Below are positions 37,429 to 48,801 of a stretch of 64,000 bases of DNA, piece by piece. Source of the DNA: Phoenix dactylifera (lineage: Eukaryota; Streptophyta; Magnoliopsida; Arecales; Arecaceae); assembly GCF_009389715.1 (NCBI RefSeq), contig NC_052399.1, positions 25,119,146 to 25,183,145 of the forward strand. Reading direction: 5' to 3'. Made by a program: the position numbers and the translations under genes. Under the pieces are notes generated by a model, which made no database searches, was not told the origin of the DNA, and saw nothing but the letters and a program-made list of their open reading frames with translations. Numbering within the stretch: the stretch's first letter is position 1; every line of letters starts with the position of its first letter.

Positions 37429-37766
37429 ATGACCATGAGGATCAACATCGACTGCAATGGCTGCTATCGAAAAATTAGAAGAGCCCTTCTTCAGATGCAT
37501 GGTAACAATAACAACTTTCTATTAGATTGTTGCGTTCTTCTTGATTTCTAGTAGTTCTCTTCAGTTACTTGTTTGTGTTGGTTGTACAAGAGTTGGAGAG
37601 CCATTTGATAGAGAAGAAGCAGTGCAGGGTGAGTGTGTGTGGAGAATTCATTCCGCAGGATGTGGCGATAAGGTTGAGGAAGAAAACTAATCGACGAGTC
37701 GAGATCTTGGAGATCAAAGAAGTCGACATGAACCCTGAAAGCAACACAGTTCAGAAGCCTCCATAA
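37429..37766 (+). CDS. Small heavy-metal-associated (HMA) domain protein
   Basis: Two exons join in phase: 37429-37501 and 37591-37766 (TAA), giving 82 residues from the first ATG. The start MTMRINIDCNGCYRKIRR carries the metal-binding CxxC of the HMA fold (Cys-Asn-Gly-Cys). Exon 2 supplies the rest of the beta-alpha-beta fold (ELESHLIEKKQCRVSVCG..., DVAIRLRKKTNRRVEILEI). HMA proteins bind Cu, Zn or Cd and act in metal handling, and several plant members take part in stress or pathogen interactions; which applies here is unknown. There is no C-terminal isoprenylation CaaX box, so this is an HPP-type rather than HIPP-type protein. The frame is open upstream (FYC-M) to a splice acceptor at 37419, so a short upstream coding exon is likely and the ATG at 37429 may be internal. 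Confidence 0.8.
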
Positions 37767-38592
37767 GCTAATTATTCTGATGAATGTAATGGGTTTCAAT
37801 TGTGTATAGCAATAGCAAAGCATGTGATAAGGCTTATGACCCATAATTAGGATTCTAATGCAAATTGTTCATGGAAGTTGGAAGAGTTGAAAATTCTCAT
37901 GATTTGTTAAACAGGACAAGCACTGGTGTCTTCTAAAGATGGAATCAGGGACTAGTGATATATAAATCTGAAGGAGAAGATTTATGCTTATTTGATGGTG
38001 AGAGAATTTCTATTTTTATTCATGAAAATAGAAAAGAAGTTCTTTTTTGGGATGAATCATCATACATTTCATTGAAAATAAAATGGGTACAAAGGCAAGA
38101 GAAGAAAAGAGAATAGGAAAAGGGGAGAGAAATCCATTATACTTGAGCATTCTTCTTATCACAAAATTTAGTTTCCCAACTATATGAACTGAGTCACAAT
38201 TTGCCTTTCTAGTCTTCCAGAGTGTTCAAACTCAGATCTGAGAACGGCACGAAGAATCTCCCAATTATCAATACAAATATAAATTATTGAAAAAAGACAT
38301 AATGCAATAACAGATATGAATCTAGAATTGACAAATAGAAGTCTTGTACATGGAATCTTTTTCCTTTTATTTCTTTCATGTACTATTACATAAATAAATG
38401 CCAAAATGATGATTTCTTTTTAAAAAAATTGAGTGTGCTTCTCACTCACAAATCAAGGAAGTAATTGGCAATATCTTCCAGGAATTTGCTAGGACTAATA
38501 AGCCACGGTTAGATGACCAAGGGAGCCTCCAATACAACAAACTAGGAGTTCCTTAGGTTAAAATAAATTTTCAGTGCTATGTGCATTCTCTG
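37767..38592. other. 3' flank of the HMA gene and intergenic DNA
   Basis: AT-rich DNA with no gene or clear repeat recognised before the outward-facing LTR that begins the GC-rich inverted structure. Confidence 0.5.
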
Positions 38593-39411
38593 TGTTGCTA
38601 GAAATTGGACCTGGGGGCGACCACTGGCTGAGAAGGAGGAGCTCCGGCAAGAGTGGCGGGTGGCGGTACGCCGGCGGGCTGCGTCCTCCGGAGGACCTGC
38701 AAAAAAGCCGGTGGCCAGAGCTTCCGGCACCGGTCCTCTGATGCTTAAGTCAGAGGGGGCTATTGTGGAGAGAAAAAGAGATTATCTCCGAAAGTTCTGA
38801 AAGTCAGGATCTCCCTTTAAGAGGGAGGGGTTTCCCTTTTATAGAGGGGTACATGGTTACCTGTGATGTGACTGAGCGAATTAAATGAGCTACTGTCATG
38901 AATGAGCATGATCGTGTGAATTAATGCGCTGCCGTGGAGGGCTAGACTGGAGCCAATGAGTTGCAATGGGTGACTGGGCGTAGTCGAGTGAGTCAACTGA
39001 CTATCGTGGAGGGCTTAAGATTTTGAGTAGGCCGGAGATCCGTGGAGGCCGTGCACATTAATTGTTGAGTAAGCCGGAGATCTGCGGAGGCCATCGCATT
39101 AATTGCTGACAGTCGCTTAGGGCATGGTCTCTGGTTGATATATCGTGGCATGGCCGGCGAGCGAAGCATGGTGCAGTGAGGTTGTCGCAGGGCGTGGCCG
39201 TAGCGTGGGAACGGCAAGGTCGGCCTTCTGAGGTCGGATCGGCGTTTTGAAGTTGGGGATGTCGAGGTCGGGCGCCTCGGGGTCGGGCACCTCGAGGTCG
39301 GGCGCCTCGGGGTCAGGAACCTTAAGGTCGGGCGCCTTCAAGTCGGGCGCCTCCAGTCATGTGCTTACGATGCGTTCACGTGTTTCAGAGCGATCCATTT
39401 TTCCCCCAACA
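38593..39411 (-). mobile_element. Gypsy-type LTR, left arm, minus orientation (819 bp)
   Basis: Read on the minus strand it starts TGTTGGGGGAAAAATGG and ends AATTTCTAGCAACA, with terminal TGTTG/CAACA inverted repeats. A TATAAAA box (complement of 38837-38843) lies about 570 bases in, followed by the TGACTTAAGCATCAGAGG motif typical of plant gypsy LTRs. Just outside the TG end lies a purine-rich AGTCGAGGGTAG that can serve as the polypurine tract, so this is a 3' LTR whose internal region lies to the right. It also carries a run of 10-12-bp GGTCGGGCGCCTCG-like repeats, which generate spurious repetitive peptides on both strands. Confidence 0.8.
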
Positions 39412-40028
39412 CTACCCTCGACTTCCGAGTTCGAGCCACTTACGAGCTCGGGCGAGGAAAATAGTTGCATTTATTGTACTAGTGGGGGCCAGGTAGCTTT
39501 AAATTATTTTGTCGTTTTGCGCGCTTCGGGGCATCTTTAATGAGAGAAGACGGGGCAACATCCTTTCGCTTTTCGAGGTTGCTTCACGTCGTGGGCTCAT
39601 GATGAGGTTGCGGGATCCGACGGGACGCCGCCTTGATTCCGCATTTGAGGTGTCGATCCAGGTTGGTATGTCACTTCGATTTTTGGAGCTGACATGTGGC
39701 GCGATCTGGACAGAAGGTGGGATCCGATCTTGCCGATTTGGGCCGTTGGGAAGGTCTATATAAATTTCCTGACTTAGCCCTAGAAAGTTCTTATTTGGCC
39801 GCTGCAGCTATCGTCTTCCTCACTCGGAGTCTTCCCTTTCTTTCCTCCAACAGCTGCTTAGTTCCTCCCGGAGGTGTTCCAAGGCGATTTCCGGTGACCG
39901 TCTTGCTTCTTCTCTTTTGGCCATCGGCTCCCCCAGTAAAATTCATAGCAGGTCTTCTGCCTGCGTCCGCTCGGAGGTTTTTCGCTTTTCTGTTTTTCCT
40001 CCTCCTTCTTTCTATTTTTCGTTTGGGG
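39412..40028. mobile_element. Left arm leader between LTR and antisense ORF
   Basis: Matches, in inverted orientation, the segment 44523-45135 of the right arm. It holds a second promoter-like region (TATATAAATTTCC near 39758) positioned to drive the plus-strand antisense ORF starting at 40029. Confidence 0.6.
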
Positions 40029-40848
40029 ATGGGTCACGGTCCGGACGAAGTCGGGTCTAGCTTGACCGAGGAGGAGTTGGAGTTAATCCGCTCCCGGTTC
40101 TTCCCTCGAGGCGGATTTTGTCTCGAGCTCACAGGATCGGAGGACTGGGTAACAAGACCTCCTCCAGGTCGGATCGGGGTGTACATCGAGACACTCTGGG
40201 CCGGCCTACGGTTTTCCCTACACGACTTCGTGAACGAGCTCCTGGTGGCATATCAGCTCGTCCCAGCGTAGCTTGCTCCGAACTCGTGGAGAACCATCAT
40301 CGGGTTCCTGTCCCTTTGCCTCGCGCACGGGATACCGGTCTCGGTGAATGTCTTTCGCCGGTGCTTCATGCTGAAGTCCAGCCCAGTGGCAGAGAATGAC
40401 TCTACTTCGCCATTCGGGGTGGTAGGCCGTTCTTCCGAGATGCCCCTTCCTCCATTCATGGGTGGAAGGAAAAATTTTTCTTTCTTTCCTTCGAGCGTTC
40501 GTGGGGATTTGACCCGAGATGGGGGCATCCTCGGCTCAGGGCCATTAACAGGCCCCCCACACTTTCGGCGGACGAGCAGAGGGTCGTCGACGCTCTTCAT
40601 GGTCTCGAGGGAGACATTCTTCTAAACGACCTCCTGAGCGAGGAGGCCTTGGTGAATGTCGGCCTGACCTCGGCACGCCCCGAGGGTAAGGGCAGCTGCA
40701 CTGCTCCTCGTCTGCCTTGTCACTCTTTATCTTACTTATTCCTTCTTTCTCTCTTTTTTATCACTTTTGGTGTCGATCTGACACTTGGGATTTTTTTTTC
40801 TTTTCAGACATTGCCAACATGGTGACCGGAAACACGACTCTCGTTCCC
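40029..40848 (+). pseudogene. Antisense 'putative gypsy-type transposon' ORF, left copy (broken, truncated)
   Basis: The frame starts MGHGPDEVGSSLTEEELELI and continues with GRIGVYIETLWAGLRFSLHD and VNELLVAYQLVPA. This is the style of the plant retroelement accessory protein family annotated as putative gypsy-type transposon (Transposase_28-like). A CAG-to-TAG nonsense change stops it at 40269-40271, although the right copy reads through there, and a frameshift follows near 40390. A GT-AG intron fits at 40686-40807 (122 nt). Homology with the right arm ends near 40848, within the second exon. It lies on the strand opposite to the LTR's own transcription. Non-functional. Confidence 0.7.
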
Positions 40849-42273
40849 TCCTTATGTTAATTTATTCGCAGCTCTCCCTTCATTATTCCATACTTTTTCT
40901 GATATTGGGACGCTTGTGAACTTCAGGATACCCGACCAAGCTCGGATGCCTGACTAAGCTAGGATACCCGACTAAACTCGGATGCCCGACCAAGCTCGAG
41001 TGCCCGACCAAGCTCGGATGCCCCATCCAAGTTTGGGATACCTCGCTACATTGACGTCGAGCTACATTGGGAAGCACCGCCGAACAACGCCAAGTCAACA
41101 GCGGGCCAAGCCTTCCTCGACCTCGCGGTGACATCTTCACAACACTACGGCGACATTCGGCGCCGTCCGATGCCTCTCACCACGGTACGCCCCAATCTGG
41201 GCAAGGGCACCATGTTGGTTCGACCATAGGCCAAAGAACGCCACTGCGGTCGACCTTGGAGCAGAGTCACAGCGAAGACGCTTAGCTCGGCTTGGGCAAT
41301 CTGACTCGAGACACTTAGCTCCGGCTGCACGAGAGGTGCACCCTACTCGGCACAAGTATCCCTCTATACTTACTTGCTTATATTACAGAACGGTCAACAA
41401 AGCCCCGACCAAGCTCGGGACCCCCCGATCAAGGCCGGGATGCTCTCCTGAATCGACCACGAGCCGAGGTTTCTTCGACCTCGCGCATAATCTTCCGACC
41501 AAGCTCGGGAAGCTCCTTACCACCAGTCTCCAGCTCGATCTTCACCTACTCCAGACTCCTCTGGACGAAGGCCCGGCTAAGTCTGAACATCGACTTAAGC
41601 TGAGACGGCCTGCAACGACGACCTCGAGCTCTGCTCGATGATGCCCTGGCCGGGCTCGGAAATGCCAAGTCACTGGCCATGAGCTCAAGTTCTGCCTGAT
41701 GACACTTCGACTGAGTTCGAGATCAAAGAGCATGAAAGCTCCAACGATAGCCTAGCCTTGGCCTATGTTGTCATTGAGCCCGAGCTCGAAGCTTCAACTA
41801 GCTTCTTCTGGAATCCGAGCCCAAGGACTTGGCGAAATTTTTTCAGAGGATAGGCCTAAAGGCTTAGCAGGACTTCTTCAAAGACCGAGCACAAGGACTT
41901 AGCGAGTTCTCTTAAAGTCTAGGCCTAGAGCCTTAGCATAATTCCTTCAGAAGCGGAGTTTGAAGACTTAGTGAATTCTATCGAATTCTACCGGAGCCTA
42001 GGTCTAAAGACTTAGTCGAGCTCGAAGACTTGGTGAAATGCGCCAAACAGGAATTCAACTCAAGCAGCCAAAATAAAAGTTTATCAACTATGCATACAGA
42101 AGCAAGCATAAATACTCGCAGAATCTGAAAAGAGGATATTTCATTGATAAAAGCCCGAGGGCTGAGTACAAAACTTGACATTGAGGTCGACTCAGCTGGC
42201 CGGACAATGGCCGCAGAAGTCGACCTCGTTTACAAAAGAACAAGAAAAAAGAAAGGAAAAAGGAGGCTAAGTC
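40849..42273. mobile_element. Central spacer of the inverted structure, with short CGACCAAGCTCGG repeats
   Basis: Unique between the two arms. About 40920-41060 repeats CCCGACCAAGCTCGGATG-like units of 18-20 bases, and scattered copies continue to about 41510. The section around 41840-42030 repeats GACTTAGCGAATTC-like and GGCCTAAAGGCTTAGC-like phrases. Composition and repeat style match retrotransposon non-coding spacer. No gag or pol domain is seen. Confidence 0.6.
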
Positions 42274-44520
42274 TTAAGGGGCAGCTGCTGCTTCAGCATC
42301 GACCTCGGGGTCGTCCACAACGATCACTTGGGGGTCCTCGATAGAAACTGTCTCGGGACCATCTGCAGCGGCCTCAGACGGTGCTTCACCAGTGGCTCGG
42401 GAGCGCCCCTGGTGGCTTCCCCCGAGGGAATCTCCCGCGCCGCCTACTCGGCCGCATCAGCCTCGTCCTCAACAGCCTCCTGCTCGGCCTCGAGAATTGC
42501 AGGAACATCACCGGTCCCATCGTCGGAGCTTCTGGGCTCGCCCTCACCTTCGCCAATTCCCATCCTTGGCCGAATGCCCTTGAGGTCGAGCTAGGGGCAA
42601 ACCGCTGCATTTGCCTCCGGAAGTTCTCGAAACCGCGGATGAATCCATCCATGGCCTCCTCTTTTATTAAATTGTGGAACTCTTCCGACTTCTGAAAGAG
42701 TTGTATCGCGTCTTGGGCCTGCTCCAGCGCCCTTTGCTCCCAAGCCTCAAGTTGCTCGATCTTCAAGTGGAGGACCCCCTCCTCGTACTTATGGCCAGCA
42801 ATCTCGGAGCGGGCCTCGGCTAGACATGCCTCGGAGGCACACAGCTCCGACCTCGCCAAGGCATGCGAGGCCTTCTACTCCTTTAGCTGGTCGACCGCCG
42901 ATCGCCGCTCGGCCTCGGCGGCCTCCATCCTTGCAACAGCCTCCCTCTGCGTGGCCTCGGAGTCGGCAAGCCTCTTCTCGGCTTCTTCTTGCTGCCTTTG
43001 GCTCCTTTGAGCCTTATTTTGGCACTCCGACGCGATGAGCACCAACAAGTTGAGCTGATGAAGGTGCTATAAAAAAAAAGAAAGATAGAAAATGAAAGTC
43101 AGTAAAGGTCAAAGAGATGTCAACGATCAAGACAAGAAAGCAAAAGCAAAAAGTGTGGCTTACTCGAACCGCAGTGCAGTAAGTCTGATCGACAAGGCTC
43201 CTGGGATCGATGGCCTCGAACTCGGCCCGATCAGCTGGGAGCAATGCGTGGCGAAATACCCCGCGCGCGACATTGCTATCATGAAGGGCCGAACCGCCCT
43301 CGTCTTCCGAAGACTCCGAGCCCCCAGGCCCCCTCTTGGAACGGCCTTCGACCACAGACGAACTCAGGACATTGGCCCTCGACGAGCCCGGCCTGCCCGA
43401 GCTCAAAGCTGCAGGACGAGAAGAGCTTGGGATCTCGAGACCACCGCCCGGTTCAAGACCCGAACGCCGCAGGCGGATGACCTGACGACTCGACCGCTGG
43501 GAAATAGGGGGCCGCCGAGTCCCTCACTCCTAGAGCCCGGGCTCGTATGCTCGGCAGGAGGGGCTTCCCTCGGAACGACCCTGGAGGCCCTGGCCCCGAG
43601 AACCGCCGCCTCGGCGGAAGCAGAAGTAGAGGCCGACCTGGCCTTTTTCCTGGGCTCGGGATGAGCCTCACCGGCCTCGGCCACCCTCTTTTTGATTCGA
43701 GCGAAGAGAGCCGTGTTGCCGGTCACCATGTTGGCAATGACTGAAAAGAAAAAAAAAATCCCAAGTGTCAGATCGGCACCAAAAGTGATAAAAAGAGAGA
43801 AAGAAAGAATAAGTAAGACAAAGAGTGACAAGGCAGACGAGGAGCAGTGCAGCTGCCGTTACCCTCGGGGCATGCCGAGCTCAAGCCGACATTCACCAAG
43901 ACCTCCTCGCTTAGGAGGTCGTTCAGAAGAATGTCTCCTTCGAGGCCATGAAGAGCGTCGACGACCCTCTGCTCGTCCGCCGAAAGTGTGGGGGGCCTGT
44001 TAATGGCCCTGAGCCGAGGATGCCCCCATCTCGGGTCAAATCCCCAGGAACGCTCGGAGGAAAGAAAGAAAAATTTTTCCTTCCACCCACGAATGGAGGA
44101 AAGGGCACTTCAGAAGAACGATCTACCGCCCCGAATGGCAAAGTAGAGCCATTCTCTGTCCACCGGGCTGAACTTCAGCATGAAGCACTGGCGGAAGACA
44201 TTCACCGAGACCGGTATCCTGTGTGCAAGGCAAAGGGACAGGAACCCGATGATGGTTCTCCATGAGTTCGGAACAAGCTGCGCTGGGACGAGCTGATACG
44301 CCACCAGGAGCTCGTTCACGAACTCATGTAGGGGGAACCGCAGGCCGGCCCAGAGTATTTCGATGTACACCCCAATCCGACCTGGAGGAGGTCTTGTTAC
44401 CCGGTCCTCCGATCCTGTGAGCTCGAGACGAAATCCGCCTCGAGGGAAGAACTAGGAGCGGATTAACTCCAACTCCTCCTCGGTCAAGCTGGACCCGACT
44501 TCGTCCGGACCGTGACCCAT
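42274..44520 (-). pseudogene. Antisense 'putative gypsy-type transposon' ORF, right copy, three exons (broken)
   Basis: On the minus strand the frame starts at 44520 (MGHGPDEVGSSLTEEELELI). Two GT-AG introns fit, 43862-43741 (122 nt, same place and size as in the left copy) and 43163-43067 (97 nt), and the frame ends at a TAA at 42276-42274. Exon 1 is the conserved N-terminal region (LRFPLHEFVNELLVAYQL, PNSWRTIIGFLSLCLAHRIP). Exon 2 is a low-complexity basic/Ala/Ser linker (NTALFARIKKRVAEAGE). Exon 3 encodes a long alpha-helical, coiled-coil-like segment (LHLKIEQLEAWEQRALEQAQ) with an acidic tail. A nonsense codon at about 44454-44452 and at least one frameshift near 44130 break it. It is antisense to the flanking LTR. 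Confidence 0.7.
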
Positions 44521-45135
44521 CTCAAAAAAAAACAAAGAAAGAAGGAGGAAAAACAGAAAAGCGAAAAACCTCCGAGCGGATGCAGGCAGAAGACCTACTA
44601 TGAATTTTACTGGGGGCGCCGACGGCCAAAAGAGAAGAAGCAAGACGGTCACCGGAAATCGCCTTGGAACACCTCCGGGAGGAACTAAGTAGCTGTTGGA
44701 GGAAAGAAAGGGAAGACTCCGAGTGAGGAAGACGATAGCTGCAGCGGCCAAATAAGAACTTTTTAGGGCTAAGTCAGGGGGTTTATATACACCTTCCCAA
44801 TGGTCTAAATCGGCAAGACCGGATCCCGCCTTCTGTCCAGACCGCGCCACATGTCAGCTCCGAAAATCGAAATGACATACCAACCTAGATCGACACCTCA
44901 AAAGCGGAATCGAGGCGGCGTCCCGTCGGATCCCACAACCTCATCATGAGCCCACGACGTGAAGCAACCTCGAAAAGCGAAAGGACGTCGCCCCTGTTTT
45001 CTCTCATTAAAGATGCCCCGAAGCGCACGAAACAACAGAATAATTTAAAGCTACCTGGCCCCAGCTAGTACAATAAAGGCAACTACTTCCCTCGCCCGAG
45101 CTCCTAAGCGGCTCGAACTCGAAAGTCGGGGGTAG
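44521..45135. mobile_element. Right arm leader between antisense ORF and LTR
   Basis: Inverted counterpart of 39412-40028. It includes a candidate TATA box for the antisense ORF (complement of about 44780-44790, GTATATAAACC) and, at its right edge, the purine tract AAAGTCGGGGGTAG immediately before the LTR. Confidence 0.6.
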
Positions 45136-45969
45136 TGTTGGGAAAAAAATGGATCGCTCCGAAACACGTGAATGCATTGCCAGCACGTGACTGGAGGCGC
45201 CCGACCTGGAGGCGCCCGACTTGAAGGCGCCCGACCTCAAGGTGCCTGACCTCGAGGCGCCCGACCTCGAGGTGCCCGACCCTGAGGCGCCCGACCTCGA
45301 CATCCCCGACTTCAAAATGCCGAGCCGACCTCAGAAGGCCGACCTTGCCGTTCACACGCTGTGGCCACGCCCTGCGACAACTTCACCGCACCATGCTCCG
45401 CTCGCCAGCCATGCCACGATATATCAACCAGGGACCATGCCCTGAGCGACTGTCAGCAATTAATGCGCATGGCCTCCGCAAATCTCCGGCTTACTTAACA
45501 ATTAATGTGCACGGCCTCCTTGGATCTCCAGCCTACTCAAAATCTTAAGCCCTCCCTCCATGACAGCCAGTTGACTCACTCGACTACGCCCAGTCACCCA
45601 CTGCAACTCATTGGCTCCAGTCTAGCCCTCTACGACAGCGCATTAATTCATACGATCGTGCTCAATCATGACGGTAACTCATTTAATTCGCCCAGTCACA
45701 TCACAGGTATCCCTGTATTCCCCTATAAAAGGGAAATCCCTCTTAAAGGGGGATCCTGACTTTCAGAACTTTCAGAGATAATCTCTCTCCCTCTCCACAA
45801 TAGCCTCCTTTGACTTAAGCATCGGAGGGCCGGCGCCGGAAGCCCCGGCCACCGGCTTCTTGCAGGTCCCCCGGAGGACGTAGCCCGCCGGCATACCGCC
45901 ACCCGCCACTCTTGCTGGAGCTCCTTCTTCTTAGCCAGTGGTCGCCCGCGGGTCCAATTTCCAGCAACA
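45136..45969 (+). mobile_element. Gypsy-type LTR, right arm, plus orientation (834 bp)
   Basis: Starts TGTTGGGAAAAAAATGG and ends AATTTCCAGCAACA. A TATAAAA box lies at 45724-45730, and TGACTTAAGCATCGGAGGG follows downstream. A polypurine tract lies directly upstream, and no primer-binding site follows, so it is a 3' LTR of an element lying to its left. It is the inverted partner of the LTR at 38593-39411 and contains the same GACCTCGAGGCGCCC-type short tandem repeats (about 45193-45310). Confidence 0.8.
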
Positions 45970-47409
45970 CTCTGGTTGAGGTATTTGCATTGCCTATAGA
46001 AATGCACAAAATTTTGCAACCTTCCCCCTACAAAAGTCTTGTATGTTTAATTAATGCGGAGATCTCGATATTTAGTATACAAGAACTACTACTTGAAAAC
46101 TAAAATTGGCCAGAGGATTCAACCTCAAATATGGAATCTATATCCTCATATATTTAAAACGGTGATATCAATTATACCTTTTGCGATCTGTGGCAGATGT
46201 ATATCCTTGTCCCTCCAAATTGGAGGAAGATAAGCACTCCTATTTAGTTATATCCATCTTACATTTTATTGCCTCTGTAGATTTGCTTGACTTCTCATTA
46301 GAATTATTCTATCATTTTCTACTTCTTAGTATGCATGTCTTGAGAACTGCACCTCCATTGAGATGCCTCCAGCTAGGTGAGCCTCATGACCTTCGGATAG
46401 GTATCACAATTTTCTTTCTGTGGAGGGAGGAGACTATAGAACCTAGATCATATATAGAATACCAGAGGACATTTAGTTAAGTTTTAGCAAAAGTGGTTTA
46501 TAGAAATCTTAAGATAAATGTCTTAACAAAATGATTATTTAGTTGCCCATAAAAACTATATTTACTAAAATTGGCAAGTCATAAGACCTGGAAAATGAGT
46601 TTTGTGGAAAATAGGTTTCCTTTTTTTTTAAAAAAAAAGATTAGGAGGGGGTAATTCCTACCTTTCTACCCTATTCCTACCCGACCACTCAAGGGCTAAA
46701 ACTAACTAGAATCAAACTCTCCTTGTTTTTAAAGAACTTGTTCTAAAGACCATGTTTTTGGCGCCAAGTTAAAGGAGGATTAAATAGAACAAAGCTCCCC
46801 ATACTCCAGTTATTCCACATCGATTTGTCAAATGCTAAAAGAAAGTCCATTTCCATTTATTCCAAGGGTAAACTAGGTATTTTGAAAATAACTAGAGCCA
46901 TTTTTTCAAATCTAGAATAATTATTTATCCTTTATGATAAAATATTTTTTTTTGTAACAAATAGAGATAGAAGTCCTTTAACTCATCTGCTCTGGTTTAA
47001 ATTAATCCACAACAAATCATGGTTATAGAGAATTAAGTTTTGTAATATTTCATTTTAAAAAACCCATATCCAACCAAATGGAGGAGACAAGAGAATTCTT
47101 CTAGTGGCATATATATTTTTCCCTTGAACCATCTATGCACTTGGAATATACATTCCAGATTTGGCTATTTTATCGGTGGCAACTTGAGGAACCTCATGTT
47201 AACCTAATTATCAATTAAAAGTGTTGGTTATGTTGTAATATTTTTCAAATTTAACATTATATTTTAACTAATGTAGTTAAGTTAAGAATAGAAAAAGAAA
47301 TCCTACTGAATCTTGAATATAAATATCCTTCAACCCAAGAAAACATGTGCCAGAAACTAATTTTGGTCATCATAGTGCTAAAAATAAAAAAAAAACCAGT
47401 ATATGAGGC
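45970..47409. other. Intergenic DNA
   Basis: AT-rich; no gene recognised. Confidence 0.45.
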
Positions 47410-48730
47410 CTCTTAAGGATTACATATGAGGTTTAGTCTTATATATGGAACAAATAGTGGGAGGAAGAATAATTGATATAAATAATTGAGCCGAAAACTT
47501 GAAGGTTTAAGCTTTTAGGTCAAGTTGGATTCCTATATCAGGTCCTTCTTGTAGTAAGAGAATTCTTTATCCCAAGTGGTATTTGAACTAGCAAACAATC
47601 CTAGGCAACTCTTCAAGTTATAAATATACCAGATTTGGTGACTTTTGTGAAGAACATTAACATGCAGATTATCAAAATGGGGTTTGGTGGCTATAGTGTG
47701 TTGAGTGGATATCGCAAGTGGACTCCCTCATACAAAGATTGCCAAGTTGGAGTGCAGACTTGGGGATGGTATTCTTAAAAGAGCGGATCCCTGTAAAATT
47801 ATGGTGAAATATAATTCTTGGTGAGCAAGTGATAGACCTACATCTTAGGCAAGTTGTATTCAGATGAGCGCAAGCCCTAACCCAACACAATCTCTAAATC
47901 TTTTGATACTAACCTAATCCAACCCGATCTCAGTTGGAATTTCTCTACTAGCCTAATGAACTTCCATCTTAAGTTAATTTCAGGTTTAGTCAGGTGGGTT
48001 AGGTTGGTTAGTCATTTTAAGTTGGGTTTTGCCCTATTAATTTGGCCAAATTAAGTTTTACAAAAATTTTAGTATAAGGGAATGTTTAGCCATTTTTGTT
48101 GGAATTAATATTTGTTGAATTATAGAAATATAATTTGACAAGGTTAGATATCTAATTTGAACAAACGATTAATATATATGAAATGTAAATATGATTTATT
48201 TATTTATATATCTAAATAGGTTAGGTTAAGTTAGCTTAAGTTGGATCTCAATAGCTTCGGGTTGAGTTTGGGTTGGGTTGAAGTTTAACCCTAATCTAAC
48301 CATGCTTGATGTTAGTTAGGATTTTTGAGCCCAAGCCTAACTTGAATTTATTGAATCTTAATCCAACCCTACTTAATGAGCAAGTTCAGCGGTTGGGTTT
48401 GGGTTGAGTCCACTCTAAGTTGCATTCTTATTAGGTGACTCTTGGGACTGGCATAATAAAATGCTACGATGAAAGTATGACTCTTAGAAAATGGGCTTTT
48501 GGACTAGAGTGATAACATGTGGTGCACTCAAAAAATAGCAAATGGTCTAGAGTTTAATCAGAGAGTAGTAGATTGGACTAAATTAAGGGGAAGCTTGCAA
48601 TTTTCTTATATGTGGAGGAGATTGTTAACGAAAGAGTGAAGGGGGAAAATCATTGATGAAAATAGTGAGGGGAGATTGTTTAGAAAAATAGTAATTAAGT
48701 CTGGAACTTGATCAGAAAGTAGTGAATCAG

Positions 48731-48801
<71 letters not shown>

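Noticed and set aside
39117..39341. Repetitive APDLEVPD-type peptide, also at 45221-45445
   Set aside because: Product of short tandem repeats inside LTRs, open on both strands; not a protein gene.
42826..43038. Proline/arginine-rich plus-strand ORF
   Set aside because: Shadow of the minus-strand coiled-coil exon.
47870..48430. Telomere-like CCCTAACCC and GGTTGGGTT words
   Set aside because: Too degenerate and interspersed for telomeric repeat; more like a MITE with AACC words, and its ends could not be defined.
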